Positions 1 through 12,489 are shown, counted from the stretch's first letter. The stretch: DNA of 64,000 nt from Chara braunii (GCA_003427395.1 BFEA01000223.1:2201427-2265426), one strand, 5' to 3'. Program-made: numbers and translations. The notes: a model not told the origin generated them from the letters alone.

Positions 1-550
1 CGGCACTAAGTACCCCCCGAAATATCAGTTAGCATTTCAGTCAATGCAAATAGATTCGACAATGAACACACAAAAAAAAAGAAAACAACCACCCAACTCT
101 CAAAGCAAAAAATAAATCAAAAGAAACAAACGCAAGAAATGAAATTCAAAATGCGAACAACAAATAAAGATAAAAAATCACAGACTTGAGAAAAATGGCC
201 ACGAAACGTCGCGCACACGACGTGCATCACTTGTAACTGAAAATGTAAATGGAAAATGTAATGTACATGAGAAGTCGTGAACAGCGCGAAGTACCTGTCA
301 CTGAAATCACACATGAAAAATGTAACATAATACAATGTACCCTCGTATAATCCTACTGCTAACAAAACTCGTACCAGATGTCGAAAAAAATACAAGAAAC
401 AGTACTCTACAAGTCGTGTCGTAGCTGCCGAGATACTGTACTATACTCAGTCTGCTATAACCAACGCTAATCTACGAACACCCTACTGGTACCAAAATCA
501 TACACACCAAAAACGAAAGAAACAACAACTACAGCACGCATACTACCACT
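1..550. other. Gene-free A/C-rich flank
   Basis: No recognisable gene, repeat family or RNA is seen. The sequence is A/C-rich with many short homopurine runs, and the open frames are short and unconvincing. Confidence 0.5.
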
Positions 551-659
551 GAGTGTCTAACAATACGAAGACAAGACGACATGACCAGAAAAACATAGGA
601 TCTCACAACATGATGAAGTATGGTGCGAGTAGGGGAAAAACGGAGTGCTGGCCTCACGA

Positions 660-3249
660 TCAACGACCCTTCTTCCCCTTCCCGCTCCGTCTCCTCGCAC
701 CCCCTCGAGTGCCAGATGCCGACCTCCTCGTCGCTCGTGCGGACGAAGAAGTCTGCGCAGCGGAGCGTCTAGATCCATGTGTCGGCGGGGGAGGTGGGGG
801 CCCATCGTCGCCGTAGTCGTCGTCACCGCCGGAACCGCTCTCGCTCTCCTCCTCACCCTCCTCCTCACCATCGTAGTCCTTGTCCTCGTCCCGCACTGCC
901 GCATCCGTCTCAGGATCATCCTCCTCGATGGTGACAAGGCCTCCTCCCTTCCTCAACAAAACAACCCTCGCACTAGCCTCTGCAACCGTCTGCTCACGGC
1001 GGGATCCATGAGGCATCCCCAACCCCTCCGCCCCCGAACTCTCTCCAAACGCAGCGCCTCCCTCTGCAGACACAGGGCGTGGACGAGGAGGCACTCCACG
1101 CTTGCGTGGAGTCTGCTCCTGCACAGCACGCGCCGCTGCTCTCAGAGCGTGCTCCAAGGTGTCGGTGGACGCTCCTCTACCACGGGCACTCCTCTACCAC
1201 GACCTCGCTGAGGCTCACAACCTGACGCTGGTACCTCCCTCGCTGCGGTCGTCCTGGCGCCAACTCCTCCGAACCCCGGTTGAAGGCGTGCAGTGTGCTC
1301 CGTGGCACGGCGGGTAGAATCCAAATCTATGTCTGTCCTCCCGAATAATGTCGTGTCACACACGTCCTGCAGAACTGTTGTCATGTCACGAATCCTCGAT
1401 CTGTCGGGCGTCTGTGGGGATCGAGAGCCTCTACCTGTGGGCGACGATGATGGATCACCTACAGGTGGTCTAGGAGGAGGGGGTGGCATGTCTCCTGTAT
1501 GTGGCGCTGTCTCCTGCACGCCACCCGAAACCCCTGGAACATCTCCTGCAGTACGTCCTCCGGTGGAGGTAGACCCAGACCACATGGGCGACGCAAGACC
1601 CCATGGAACCGAAGGGATCGCCTGCCATGCTGGATGCTCGAGCCTCCGGTCGAAGATCCGTCGGTCCAATCGAGTGACATCGCGTACAGCATCTCTCGCC
1701 AACTCATCTGCATCCAAAGGACGACGGACCTCCTGCGGAGCAAAGTGAAGTTGATCGTAACCTCAGCTGTCGAACCACCGTCGATCTCTGCAAAAACCCG
1801 TGCGGAGGCAAGGAGGATGCCAACTCCTCCGTCTCCGCCTGTGTAGTGGCCGTCTGTAGAGGCGAGAAGGGGGTGGGCGGTGCCGGACTCGGCGCAGGAG
1901 GTGGCTGAACGGCCGACTCTTGGGCGACAGGAGCAGGAGTCAGTCTCCCCGCCTCTGCACGGCTCGTGTCGGCATGAGAGGCCCCGCCTCTGTTAGCACA
2001 CGCATCACCCGTGGAAGCCACCTCCCCGAAAGGGCCCCATAAATCCTCGTCCCCCCCCTGCATCTCCTCCTCTGCCCGGTCCGCTGCCCGCCGAGCCGTG
2101 TATGTCCTCACCTCTGCATCATTGGCCTCCTCATGCGTCTCGTCGATCTCGCTCGGGATGGGCAGGGCAGGGTCATCTGATCCCTCGGGTGCGGGCTCCT
2201 CATCCGAGTCATCGTCCCTGGGGTACGGACGGAAAATGCAAGCACGTCTCTCAAAAACGGCATCAGCGGATGGCGGTGCGGAAGACCCGATGGGATCGCG
2301 CGTAATAAGCGCAACCTGCTCTGCAATCTCCGCCGCCGTCATCCCCTGGCGCGTGCCCGTGCGCACCGGCTCAACCTCCAGTCTTGCTTGGCAGTCCAAC
2401 ATCCCCTCGTCACGCTGCCATGGCAGCACGTAACCGCATCCTGCCCGCCGATACTCTGTCAATCGCACATTTGCGGTGATCTCAACGAGCTGCACGACCT
2501 TCTCAAAGGCCAACCTGTTGCGCTTCTTCGTGTGGATGCCCTCGTGGACTGCCCAGTTCCTCTCCGCTGGAGAGGCGCAAGACCACATGTGCATCACACG
2601 AAGAGCGCACCGCTGCAACTCTGGGGCGCGAGCCCCGTACTGGGACCACCAAGACGCGCATTCGATCGTTTCGGTGTCACCGCTACATGCACGTCACGAG
2701 CACGCCCCTCCGCCCCGCCCCAATCACCAAACCTGCCCTGCTGCATGTGGAAGTCCTCGAACTGCCGGCAGGCAAGGAGGTACTCTGCACCCTCCAAATC
2801 GAAACCCGTCAACGTCAGAATGTACCTCTTGGCTTGTCTCACAAGCCAAGCATGGTACTCCTGCACCTCGCGGAAAAATATCGAACATGTCGCCTGCGGG
2901 GGTTCAGTAAAAACCCAGCACAGTGGGTCGGCTCTAGCATGTGCTGGGAGCGTGCCTGCACACGCCTGATGATCCGATCTGCGATCGAGGACCCCAAAGG
3001 AGCGCATGCCTCCTTCACCCGCTGCACAAGATCATGTGCCCACTGAGCACGAGCGACATGAACTGCCCTCCACGATCCATCCGTCGGAGCAACTGCATCA
3101 CGGGCTCCATGATATGGACGATGGTGGCCACCCTCTGCCACCAAGGATCCCATCTGATCTGTCGGCGCACCCAACGCACCATGTAGCAAACATCGGCAGA
3201 CCACGGGATGGAGGCAAAAACCCGCGCGTCATCCCCTCGCATCATGCTA
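660..3249 (-). pseudogene. hAT transposase, C-terminal half, frameshifted
   Basis: This is the 3' half of a hAT-superfamily DNA transposase, which cuts and pastes elements in the nucleus. Reading leftward, the first frame (3,245-3,015) has a tryptophan-rich DUF659/RNase H-like segment (RWVRRQIRWDPWW, then IMEPVMQLLRRMD). The frame changes near 3,020 and again near 2,870. The hAT C-terminal dimerisation block then lies in the 1,704-2,700 frame: SWWSQYG..AP.LQRCALRVMHMW, then ERNWAVHEGIHTKKRNRL and LVEITANVRL. A long acidic, proline-rich tail follows in three shifted frames down to a basic end (GKGKKGR) and a stop at 660. The N-terminal zinc finger and the first catalytic part are missing, and similarity stops near 3,249. 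At least three frameshifts make it non-functional. The hAT assignment is strong; treating the long tail as part of the same protein is inference. Confidence 0.85.
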
Positions 3250-3353
3250 GAGCAATGCTTTGAAGATGCTTATGATAAAGACGAGTACTTCATCATTCGT
3301 GGGACGGAAAGAGTCATTATTGCCAAGGAGGACAAGGCAACCAACAAAATTTA
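3243..3353 (+). CDS. Short charged ORF, unknown
   Basis: An ATG-started frame of 36 codons ends in TAA at 3,351-3,353. The peptide is acidic and lysine-rich (EDAYDKDEYF, AKEDKATNKI). It abuts the broken end of the hAT pseudogene, so it could be the last exon of another element or gene. No family is recognised and chance cannot be excluded. Confidence 0.12.
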
Positions 3354-3724
3354 AGACCGGATCCCCATTTTCAGCAGGGTAACCAGTGTATCGGTTATCC
3401 AAATCAGCCGCTAATTTGCATAGTGGTCGCCGGATTACTTGCAGATGTCATTCACACCAAAGTCAGGAAAGTAGTGAAGTCATCATTAAATCAATGGTAT
3501 CCTAGCTTTACTTGAGAATTGGGAGTTGTCTGCGTTTCTTTTCTAGCAGTCAGTATGGAGCGGAATGAAAGAACTTGGCAACGCATCTCATCAAGTTGAA
3601 AAGTTGTGTCAGCCCAGCTATTTGGCAGAGAGAGTGGAGATATTTTGGTCAGACGTCATTTGAGCGTCGCTATGCATGTTAATTATGCTTTTATCCTTTT
3701 ATTGATAAGTGTTATTTGAAGTCA
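3354..3724. other. Unassigned spacer
   Basis: No gene or clear repeat is seen. It may be trailer sequence of whatever the preceding short ORF belongs to. Confidence 0.3.
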
Positions 3725-4030
3725 AGTCAACTCATGTTGGCTCGTCGTTGGATGACAAGTCAAGTCGACCTATGTCGACTCGTTCTGAATGGGTCGTATG
3801 CGTGTTGAATTGTATTATGGATGAATCGATTTCAGAAGATAAGTCAACTTACGTTGACATGAGTCTTCTTCATTTGAAATTGTTTTGTCTGAGTAACTCT
3901 TGATTGTTTTGGAAAGAAGGGACTAGGATTGATTGAGATTTCCTTATGCTTAGGTAATCACGTCCTAGCCGACCGATGTTGGTCCGATTCCTGGGAGATC
4001 AACGCCCTAGGACGAACGACGTTCGGGTCC
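3725..4030. repeat. Small array of perfect short hairpins
   Basis: Five short inverted repeats occur: AGTCAAC/GTTGGCT (3,725-3,742), AGTCGAC/GTCGACT (3,763-3,780), GTCAAC/GTTGAC (3,843-3,858), GACC/GGTC (3,971-3,984) and GGA-CGAAC/GTTCG..TCC (4,010-4,030). The first three share 4-nt loops of the form (T/C)(C/T)A(T/C), and their stems differ but stay paired. The last two lie in the adjoining family C repeat, suggesting the array belongs to that element. Confidence 0.6.
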
Positions 4031-4395
4031 ACTTTGGCGTTTAATCATGCGTACCTGTGCTACAGCGAACGATCAAACCCCCTCGGGCGGCCTACCTCTG
4101 CAATTGCATTATAAAAACCTTCGCACGTGGGCTGGTAGGTCGGCGGGGATACGCCCCTAAGGGTGGTGACAACCCCTTAGGGATGGTGAGTTGTGCCCCG
4201 CGGGAACCTACCCTGTCGTAGGGAACCGCGGGATGTACGGCTGGCGCACTCGGCCGGAGCGGCGAAGGGTCGACGTGGGTCACCATGTCGTCCTTGAGTT
4301 GTCTTTGAAAAGTTAGAAGTCTAAGCTTCTCCTGCTTGACGCAGTCGGGAGGGCCCTCGCTCGCGTGGAGGCCGATGCGCTCGACACCACATTTG
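3940..4395 (-). repeat. Dispersed repeat family C, partial copy
   Basis: Read on the minus strand this matches 43,489-43,960 (+), 47,868-48,340 (+) and 63,530-63,975 (-). Shared blocks include GTCGAGCGCATCGG at its start (near 4,385), the 'gtgcCAGccgtaC' block, a CCTACGACAGG block and a 'tgcaattgcagaggtaGG' block. It is non-coding. Its start abuts the truncated reverse transcriptase at 4,396, so it inserted into that LINE or marks its rearrangement point. Confidence 0.8.
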
Positions 4396-6336
4396 TTTTA
4401 GCTTGACGCGAGATTTTGACCATCTCATTAATTAAGAAAATGTTATCCTGGATATCTCTTCCAGTGAGAAAGTCTGTCTGTGAGGGGTGAATGATACTTG
4501 TCATTAGTGGTATCATCCTGTTGGTCAAAACTTTAACCAACAGTTTATAAACTACAGTAAGCAAGGTGATAGGTCCTTTGGCCAATGAAATTCCTTGGCT
4601 TACAAACTCTCCCATGACCCCACTTTCCTGGATAACCTCAATATATTCCATCAAGTCCTTCGAAAAGAGAGGCCATATGATTTCTCAAAATTCCAAAATT
4701 CTTTTGGGAAGCCATCAATGTCTGGGGTCTTGTCTTCCTCCATTTGGAGTAGGGCTGTCCATATTTCCTCTTCGGTTGAAGGTTGCTCTAAACATTTTTT
4801 TTGCTCTATTGTAAGAGCCCTGTGTAGGGGTGTTAGAAACTGTTGTATAGCATCATCATCTTCCTGGCTTCTAGAGGGGTTTTTGAACGAGGTAATTTTT
4901 TTTTTGAAGAAATTGCGTGTTATTTTCAAACTACCAGCTGAAAAAATGTGAAGCGCCGATTCATTAGAGGAATCAAGAGGGTCTAGGAATCCTTCGATCC
5001 TTGTTCTTTTGACCCTTGTATTGGCGAATGAGAAAAAAATTGAATCCATTTGTCCTTCAGTTGAATATTTAGTTAGTCTGCCTCTAATCAAGCATCCTTG
5101 CCACCGATGTTGGGCGAAGGCCAAAAGTTGATTTCTCATATTTTGAAGGTGAGCTTGTTGGTGAGGATCAGTTGGTTGGTTCTGAAGTTCGCAATCGAGA
5201 ATTTGTTTTTTAATTTGGATTTCCTGGTGATATCTATTTTTGGCAAGGAGTTTATAATAGTTGTTACATTTCCCCCCCAGAAAAGCAAGACCATTATTAA
5301 ACCATTTGATAAAGGATTTTTGTTTATCTTTAATGGTATACCAATATGTCCACACATCCTCTATATATTTTCTGAATTGTGTACTTTTCAGGTGGGAGGC
5401 ATTTAATTTATAAAATTTTTTCGCCTGGTCGGGCTTTTTCCGGAATGAAAGTAGGACCGCACACATTTTATGATCTGCTCCTGACGATGGACTCTGTGGG
5501 AAAATGGATGCCCAAACTAGTGAGTGACCCAAATCTTCTGACATTAATATTAAATCAATTCTTGATCTATAAAATTGCGATGTGCCGGTGTTACGAATGC
5601 AGGTGAACAAGCGTTCCCGTAGGAATATCTGTCTATATGTATCTATGATAAATTGGGTATCTGGCCGGATAATCTGGTCGGATTATCTGGCCGGATGATG
5701 GGGGGGTAGGATCATCCGGAATTAATCCGGAAAATTCATTCGGATTGAAAATTCCGGATAAAATTGGTCTGTCGGATATCCGGAATTTTATCATAGATAT
5801 GTATCATATAATTTTTTTTCCTCACATAGTCTCTGGATAATAAGCTCATCTTCTTCAATATAAGATGGACAAGGAGAGGGCATTTTCCATATATCCATCC
5901 ACCTATCTGGTGCTGCATTAAAATCCCCCGCCATAATGAGAGAGATACCCTCTGAGATTTGGATCCTGATGTCTTGAAAGAATGAATTCCTTTCTTGTAT
6001 ATCATTAGGGCCATATCAATCAATCACACAGATAATTTTCAATTCCAGCATGACCAATGCTTTGACCCAGCGACCTTGATCCTTGTCTACTTCTCAATAT
6101 ACTAATTCTGCTATAGATTTTGGGGGTACCCAAATTGCTACTCCTCCAAATTCACTCCTAGGTGCATGCGCACTCACTTTCTGGAATGACCATATAATGT
6201 TATGAGCTCTTGTGTGTGTTGGAAAGTTTGTGAGGTGGGTTTCTTGTATGCATACCAGATTCAGCCATGTACGGCCACCTATACCTCTTAGTTGTTCCAT
6301 TATAGTCTTTATTTTTTTTGCATCAGCTGTGACCAA
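4396..6336 (-). pseudogene. LINE endonuclease and start of reverse transcriptase
   Basis: This is ORF2 of a non-LTR retrotransposon. Its N-terminal APE-type endonuclease nicks target DNA and its reverse transcriptase copies the RNA at the nick. Visible in order on the minus strand: an endonuclease start (INVNGL, then LVCIQETHL near 6,230), a GDFNAAP-type motif near 5,940 in another frame, and the endonuclease end (SRIDLILMS..GADHK) in the 319-aa frame 5,610-4,651. The RT start follows (KTPDIDGFPKEFW near 4,700), then VYKLLVKVLTNR and HPSQTDFLTGRDIQDNIF (4,654-4,396). The RT catalytic core and C-terminus are absent because family C sequence replaces them at 4,395. A MITE at 5,643-5,796 interrupts it, and several frameshifts make it dead. 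Confidence 0.88.
5643..5796. mobile_element. 154-bp hAT-type MITE nested in LINE
   Basis: Flanked by an 8-bp direct repeat ATATGTAT (5,635-5,642 and 5,797-5,804). The ends are inverted repeats (CTATGATAAATT at left, AATTTTATCATAG at right), and the body is full of CCGGAT-type subterminal motifs in both orientations. An 8-bp target duplication plus short terminal repeats points to the hAT superfamily. Removing the element and one repeat copy joins the LINE endonuclease frame on both sides, which supports the boundaries. Confidence 0.85.
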
Positions 6337-6392
6337 TCCATTTACATTAATCCATCTACATTAATCCATTTACATTAATCCATTTACATTAA
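6337..6392. repeat. 14-bp unit repeated four times
   Basis: The unit TCCATYTACATTAA occurs four times in a row at the start of the LINE endonuclease. On the minus strand it reads as repeated INVNG(L)-like codons. Three extra units add 42 bp, so the overall frame is kept. Confidence 0.85.
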
Positions 6393-6399
6393 TCGATTG

Positions 6400-9300
6400 T
6401 AGATTCAGATCTGCAGCTCTAGTTGCCTGCACCCATGCTGGATTTTTTCCATATAATGCTTGTAAAACCTCCATTATCGCTTAATTATCAGACACAACCC
6501 CCTCCCTTCCTCTTATAACCTGGTCCAGTTGCCTTTTTCGAGCTCCGAGGAAGCTAACAGAACACCTTGCCTTAGAATAGAGCACAAAAATGTCACCTCA
6601 TCAGTTATTGATCAAATAGAGTTTGCTTTGATTTTAAGGTTCTGCATTTCTAGCAAAGCATTATGGGAAAACCATTTAAACCCTGCTTCTTTGTGCTCTT
6701 CAAATCTAACAGAGGTGTCTCGTTTGGCCATCTGAGCTTGTTCTCCTATATGGGTAAGTGTTGCTTGGGGCCCAGGGTCAACATGTTTGGAAAGGAAATC
6801 GAGGAGACCACATCTGAATGTCCTTTCATTACTGCTTTGGTACTCTATGTATGTAGTCCATCCTCTAAGCATTATACCTCGATATTGATCTTGACCACTA
6901 GGGGAAAGCCCAACCTCCCATCTACCCCCATTTTTTTTTAACCGGAATAATGAGATTTCCCTTTGGGGGCTGTGGTCTAGAGATCCGACCCTTTTCAAGT
7001 AAATTCCTTAACGTTTGACATTTTTCTGTTTCCTGAGGTAGAGGTATTGTTTTCTATAGAAGCAGTTATTGATCCTGCGCCTCTATTTGATGTTGTAATT
7101 CTTTCATTACCTCCTGCTGTTGGTCCTCTTCCTCATTTTTATTCATTGTTGATGGACCATCATTCGCACAGTCTTGCATCATGGTTGTGCTTCCTTCTCT
7201 CGATATTCCGATGTTTTTCCCTTGTTCTGATGGTATCTTGACCAGATTCTCCCCCTTCATCTCCCTTCCTGGACACACTATCATATCCTGTTGGGAGGGA
7301 GGGTGAATATTTTCATAATTGAAACCAACATTCTCTGGCTCACTATTGACCATTGAGAACCTTGAGGCAACCCTCCCTGCAAAACCTCTCGCAGGCTGGG
7401 ACTGCTATTCAGAATCTCAAGTAGCTGAATGTAAGATGTGTCCCATAACTCCTCCTTCGCCCCCTTGTATCTTCCTTTTAATTGTTGAATCATCCATTTT
7501 GCTAGCTGGACGATTTTCTGCTCTAATGGAAGTTCAACCCCTTCTTGGTTCACATCTAGCATTGGCTCATCTTCATGAGTTGATTAAGAGTCTATATCCA
7601 TGGGTGCAGGCCCAAATGTATTTCTAAAAGGGTCAGGAGAAGATTCTTAACCCAGAGTATTCACCTGATTCTCATCATTGCCATTTGTAACCCCCCGAGA
7701 TGAGGATTCCTCTACTGGGTAGGATTGTTCTTTGTTCTTTTGAGATGCTTTTATGACCCCATCCCTTCCTCTGATCACAACTCCTTTCTTTTTTTTAATA
7801 TTTTTTCTCCTTGCTTTCCTAATTAGCGGTTGTTCATGCTCGGAGTCAGATTCCTCTTCCTCCGATTCCTCTTCCTTTGCATGGTCCAACATATTCAATA
7901 CTGCAAAAGATCCTCCTGAAATCTCAATGGGAAATATAATCTGTGTTTCTCTAGGGGTCAAAGGATGTGGGATATAATTGTTTGGGTCTGGACCCAAAGT
8001 TGTTTTTCCCCTCACTTTCCCCTGACCTTGCTTCTGTTGAGCAAGTTGTCGCCCACCATCCCCTTAATCAACATCTCCTTTATTTTGCAGTTGGTAGTCA
8101 GTTTGTTTCCCTTGTTGAATTTGTGTTGCATCCGGTGTTTTGGTGGGTACGACTATTTTGACTGCCTCCTCCGGAGGAGTCCAACAGTTAGGTGGTTTAG
8201 TATCCCAGTTGGGTTCCCTTTGACGTTCCCACGTTCATCCCTTACTTCCTCCTCCTTTTTTAGATGCCTCAATGTAGACCCATCCCTCATGTCGTGGATC
8301 CACCATCCTCCACAGATTAGCTTTAAATGGATCTCGAATGAACCTTCCCGTTGACCGTGATTTTTTGGATGGATTCAGAGCACATGAGGAGTCCGAATTG
8401 AGATGACCATAGGCCCTACACCGAAAACACCATGGACGCAATTTGTGTGCTGTGTGGATGTGAAACTCCTTATCTCCTATTCTGTATGGAATTACGTCAT
8501 CAATTTTGAAGGGGACATTTGAAGGATGATTCGGTGCTAACATTAGGTAGTCATTTCTTCGGGCGACAAATGTTGGTAGGGGGGCAATGAAACCCATAAT
8601 ATCATAGGTTTCCCCCAGATCATGAATAAACGCCGCCTGCATCTCGACCGGAATGTGACGAAATTCAACCCAATAATGCTCGTCTATCATTTGTCTGCGA
8701 CGTTCGTCTGGGCCTTGTTTGATAGGTACCCATAGATAAATTCTTACTTCCGAACGATTGGAGCACAATTTTTTCTAGTTGTCTATTTTTTTTTTTCCAG
8801 CCATATGTAAACAGAAAACAATGAAAATTGTGGCTGAGAGAGGTTGAATTAAAAAATCCTCATTTGTTTCTTCTCGATTTCCTTTCATCCACACTAGCCG
8901 TTTACTAATCCATTTTATTTTATCATTCGAGGATTTGTGAATCACATCGTCATGAAATACCCAATTATTTGCATGCATCTGATAAATTATATCTCTCTCT
9001 ACTACTTTCAGGGCGGGATAAGATTTTACAAGAGATTTTTTCCTTGCATTGTTCACCACCTTACTTTTCGATGGACTAATAAATTTTGAGAGAAAAAATG
9101 CATGCGCCGTGGGCAAATTTGCAAGCGGAATGAGGAGAGGATCTTTGGTCGACCCAGAACACTTGATCTCCATATTTTTATTTTGAAAGGGACCCCTCAC
9201 CGCTTGCAAGTTGCAACCAAGATGTTACTGGATGCTAAGATCCTTCCCCACTTGCTCCCGATATATTTATCCCCTCCTAAACAGAATCATCTTTAGCATT

Positions 9301-9810
9301 TCTCTCTTTCTGCTCTTCCTAGCCTTGCCCCTCCTGTTGTTTACCCAGGTTTTCCCCATTCCCATTGTCACCTCCTCTCTTATCTTTAATTTCCCATCTT
9401 TCTCGGTAACCTCTCCCTCCCCCCCTTCCTCCCCCTATCCTTTCCCCTCCTCCTCCTCTTCCTCCTCTTTCTCCTCTGCCTCCACCTTTTGTTCTTCATA
9501 ATGGTGCCATGACCCCATTTCTTATCTTTTTCTCAATGCTTCCTTGTCGAACCTTCACCTGTTTTCAGTGGGACTGTTTCCACAACTAAATGAAGCGGTT
9601 GACGAAAGGCGGCTGAATAGTGAATGTCTTGCATGTTTTCCTTATCTTTCAGAAACAGTGGGTTAATTGTCGTTGTTCTTCCTAGTGACATGAGATTGCA
9701 ATTTCCTTGCCTTACTCTTGAGGATAGATGGGACGCCATAGGAGACAACCTGAAGCCCTGTCCCCTCAGCATTGTAGCATTTTGTTGTGTCATTGTGAGA
9801 GACATCAAGT
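6400..9810 (-). pseudogene. LINE ORF1-like region with zinc knuckle
   Basis: Upstream of the endonuclease, in the same orientation, a row of overlapping minus-strand frames looks like a decayed plant-type LINE ORF1 (nucleic-acid-binding protein). The best piece (8,768-8,235, 177 aa) has a folded segment (ERRRQMIDEHYWVEFRHIP..) and a zinc knuckle CFRCRAYGHLNSDSSC, that is C-x2-C-x4-H-x6-C, near 8,387-8,440. The preceding frame (9,209-8,775) supplies the likely N-terminal domain, with WVFHDDVIHKSS and KWISKRLVWM. Downstream, 8,015-6,612 is acidic, glutamine-rich linker in several frames. Frames are broken repeatedly. The 5' limit is uncertain; coding-like sequence on this strand reaches about 9,810 and possibly 10,107. 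Confidence 0.65.
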
Positions 9811-10109
9811 GCTCATTTGCACTACCTGCATATTACCTAACCCTGTGGATTCCTTGATGAGTTGGTTCCTTTCTTGATGCCTCTCTTCTTGTGTGAGTAC
9901 CTCATCATCTGATCTCCCATCAGAGTGAACCAATGAGGCATGTTGTTTAATCTTGGATCGCATAATTGTTTTGATTGGCGTATGCAGCTGTTTTGAGGCA
10001 ACATGCCTCATTCCTCCTTTGAACATGAACAGGGAGTCTACTTGCCTCTTACTCCTTTGATTTTTCATTAAATGAGGCATCTTCATGTCTGAAAGTACTC
10101 CTTTCACCT

Positions 10110-10119
10110 TTTTTTCTTG

Positions 10120-10152
<33 letters not shown>

Positions 10153-10170
10153 TTTTTTTTTTTTTTTTTA

Positions 10171-10250
<80 letters not shown>
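10110..10250. repeat. Poly-T tract
   Basis: About 140 bp of nearly pure T with short interruptions, equivalent to poly-A on the minus strand. It lies at the 5' side of the minus-strand LINE region, so it is more likely the tail of another, otherwise lost, insertion than this LINE's own tail. Confidence 0.8.
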
Positions 10251-10259
10251 ATGGGGAGA

Positions 10260-10666
10260 GCAGACAAGACGGATGGTAATGGATAAGGGAAATGACCAAT
10301 TAAGAGGAGTAGGGATAGAAGCCCTTCACTTCAACAATGCCGCTCTTCAAATGTTGAGTGCGTTCGTCTAATGATGAGATCTATTATAGCCATGCTTCAT
10401 AAATGACGTTGTCTATCTGCTGTATCGCTGTAGTTTTTCTCTCCTTTCCCCAAACCTGTCTCCTTGTTCTTGCCTTCTTCACCACCTCCAGCCCGCTTCT
10501 TCAGGTGCTAAGAAGTTATCACCGGCCAACCTCCTCCCTCTTACAATTCTCCGTATACTACACATTATCCTGACATGCTACGTTTCCATGTATCAATCTT
10601 GAGTACTTCTTAACCTCGTCCCCCTCACACTTCTGTCCTTTGGGTGAGCGAGTTTGAAGATTCAGA
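10260..10666. other. Unassigned spacer
   Basis: No coding frame or recognisable element is seen between the poly-T tract and the tandem repeats. Confidence 0.3.
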
Positions 10667-10828
10667 ATATCTCTTACATTCCTCCCCCTCACCCTTCTCT
10701 CTTCTGGGTGAGAAGTATTGAAGAATCAAAGTGTGATTGCCTTCACGATATCTCTTACATTCCTCCCCCTCCCCCTTCTCTCTTTTGGATGAGCAGTATT
10801 GAAGAATCAAAGTGTGATTGCCTCCAGT
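10667..10828. repeat. 81-bp tandem duplication
   Basis: Two copies start with ATATCTCTTACATTCC (10,667 and 10,748) and contain CAAAGTGTGATTGCCT. A degenerate third copy precedes them from about 10,615. The C/T-rich frames here are a consequence of the repeat. Confidence 0.85.
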
Positions 10829-11239
10829 CACACTTGGCGAACAACCACTCCCTTATACCCAATCAGCCCTCGACGGGCTTCCTCGTATTGATCCCTTATT
10901 TTCTCCCCCACCCTTCGTTCCTTCAGGGTGAGTGTCTGACTGCCTGATGCCCTTTCACATGCACTGTTTTAAAAGGCTGAAATATATATGTGGCAAAAAA
11001 AAACAAATAAAATAAATAAATAAAGGTTCGACGTGTCAATCCCTAGTATCCACCTATATTCTCCCTCCGCTCCTCTGTTATAGCAACGTTCAGAACATTC
11101 TGTATTCCACAATCTTGATATGGATACCATTCATTTCCAGTCTCGTGGCTATGGACAGCATATGAAACACCAATCATATGCACACATCCACTCATAGCAT
11201 CGTAGCTGTGACAAATATTCGCACCTTCGATCTCACCCA
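10829..11239. other. Unassigned spacer
   Basis: No gene is seen. The sequence AAATAAAATAAATAAATAAA near 11,005 is a short AT-rich simple repeat. Confidence 0.3.
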
Positions 11240-12365
11240 GACAAAACGTCGCCCAGCCTTGTGGCTATGGCATACAGCGCATTCCCTTTCTTCAGCGATG
11301 TCCGCTTGGTGCAATCACGAGGCCCAACACGTCCTCCCCTCGGCAGCGACCGCTCTTGTAGTAGACAACGAGCCAATCTTCCACAAGACTGGGACTGTGT
11401 ACCCAACTCCGTCCATCTCAATGCTATAGAAGGTAGCCGCACTGTCGAAGACAAAACGTCGCCCAGCCACGTGGCCTGTTTTGACGACCATGCGTGATCA
11501 GCGCATTTTCTCCTTGAAGTTCACAGTGATGCCTGCCCAGTGCAATCGTGAGAGTCGATTAGCGCAAGCGGCACATTCCCCCTCCGAAACAATGTCCGAC
11601 CAGTGCAATCACGAGGCCAACGATTGCTCTTGTCAGGTAGACCCGATACACAATATTTTGGCAATACATGACGAGCAAATCTTCCACAAGGTTGGGGCTG
11701 TGTACCCAACTCCATCTGTGTCGAGGCTATGGCAGGCAGCCCTGTTGTCGAAGACAAAACGTCGTGCAGCTTCGTGGTTTGTTATGACGATCATGCGTGC
11801 CGAGTGCAATCGTGAGAGTGATGATGTTTTGATGATTGGGCTCGATCGCCCACCCCTTGTTCCCTTCTTCTCGGCTTCCGAATTATCGAGAGTATGTACA
11901 CAGGGCCACCATGTAAAGATTCCACGTGTCAATCTATCCTTCCAACCCTATGCTCCCCCTGGTGCATCATATTGAAAGACGCCAATCATAAGCGCCCATA
12001 CACCAAAGACTCCTAGACCAACCTCGCTCAGCCTCGTGGCTATGGCGGGCCTGTTATGACGATCATGCGCGATCAACAAATTTTCTCCTCCATAGTGATG
12101 TCTGCCGAGTGCAATCGTGAGAGTGATGATTGTTTTCACGACTAGGCTCGATCGCCCACGCCCCCCTCGTTCCCTTCTTCTCGGCTTCCAAACTATTAAG
12201 AGTACATACACAGGGTCACCATGTAAAACTTCCGCGTGTCATTCTATCCTTCCAACCCTACGCTCTCCCGGGTGAGTCATATTGGAAGGCGCCAATCATA
12301 AGCGCCCATACACCAAAGACTCCCAGACCAACCTCGCCCAACCTTGTGGCTATGGCGGGCAGCCA
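11240..12365. repeat. Mosaic tandem repeat, units of about 300 bp
   Basis: Blocks recur at roughly 300-bp spacing: TGTGTACCCAACTCC (about 11,396 and 11,698), GTCGAAGACAAAACGTCG (about 11,443 and 11,745), GAGTGCAATCGTGAGAGTGATGAT (about 11,800 and 12,106). A block from TCTTCTCGGCTTCC to GTGGCTATGGCGGGC occurs at 11,870-12,054 and 12,177-12,361. Block order is not identical in all units, so it looks rearranged. Frames in it (up to 169 aa) follow the repeat and are not supported as genes. Confidence 0.75.
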
Positions 12366-12489
12366 CGCCCTCGGTATGACCGGGAGTGAGCAACGCATTC
12401 CACCCTCCGCCTCACTCCCTCGTTTTTGTGACTCTACTGAAGTTACCCCCCCCAAGAAAAGATTTCCTTTTTCTTTTTCTTGGTCATTT

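Noticed and set aside
10049-10267. Lysine-only ORF
   Set aside because: Poly-T tract read on the minus strand.
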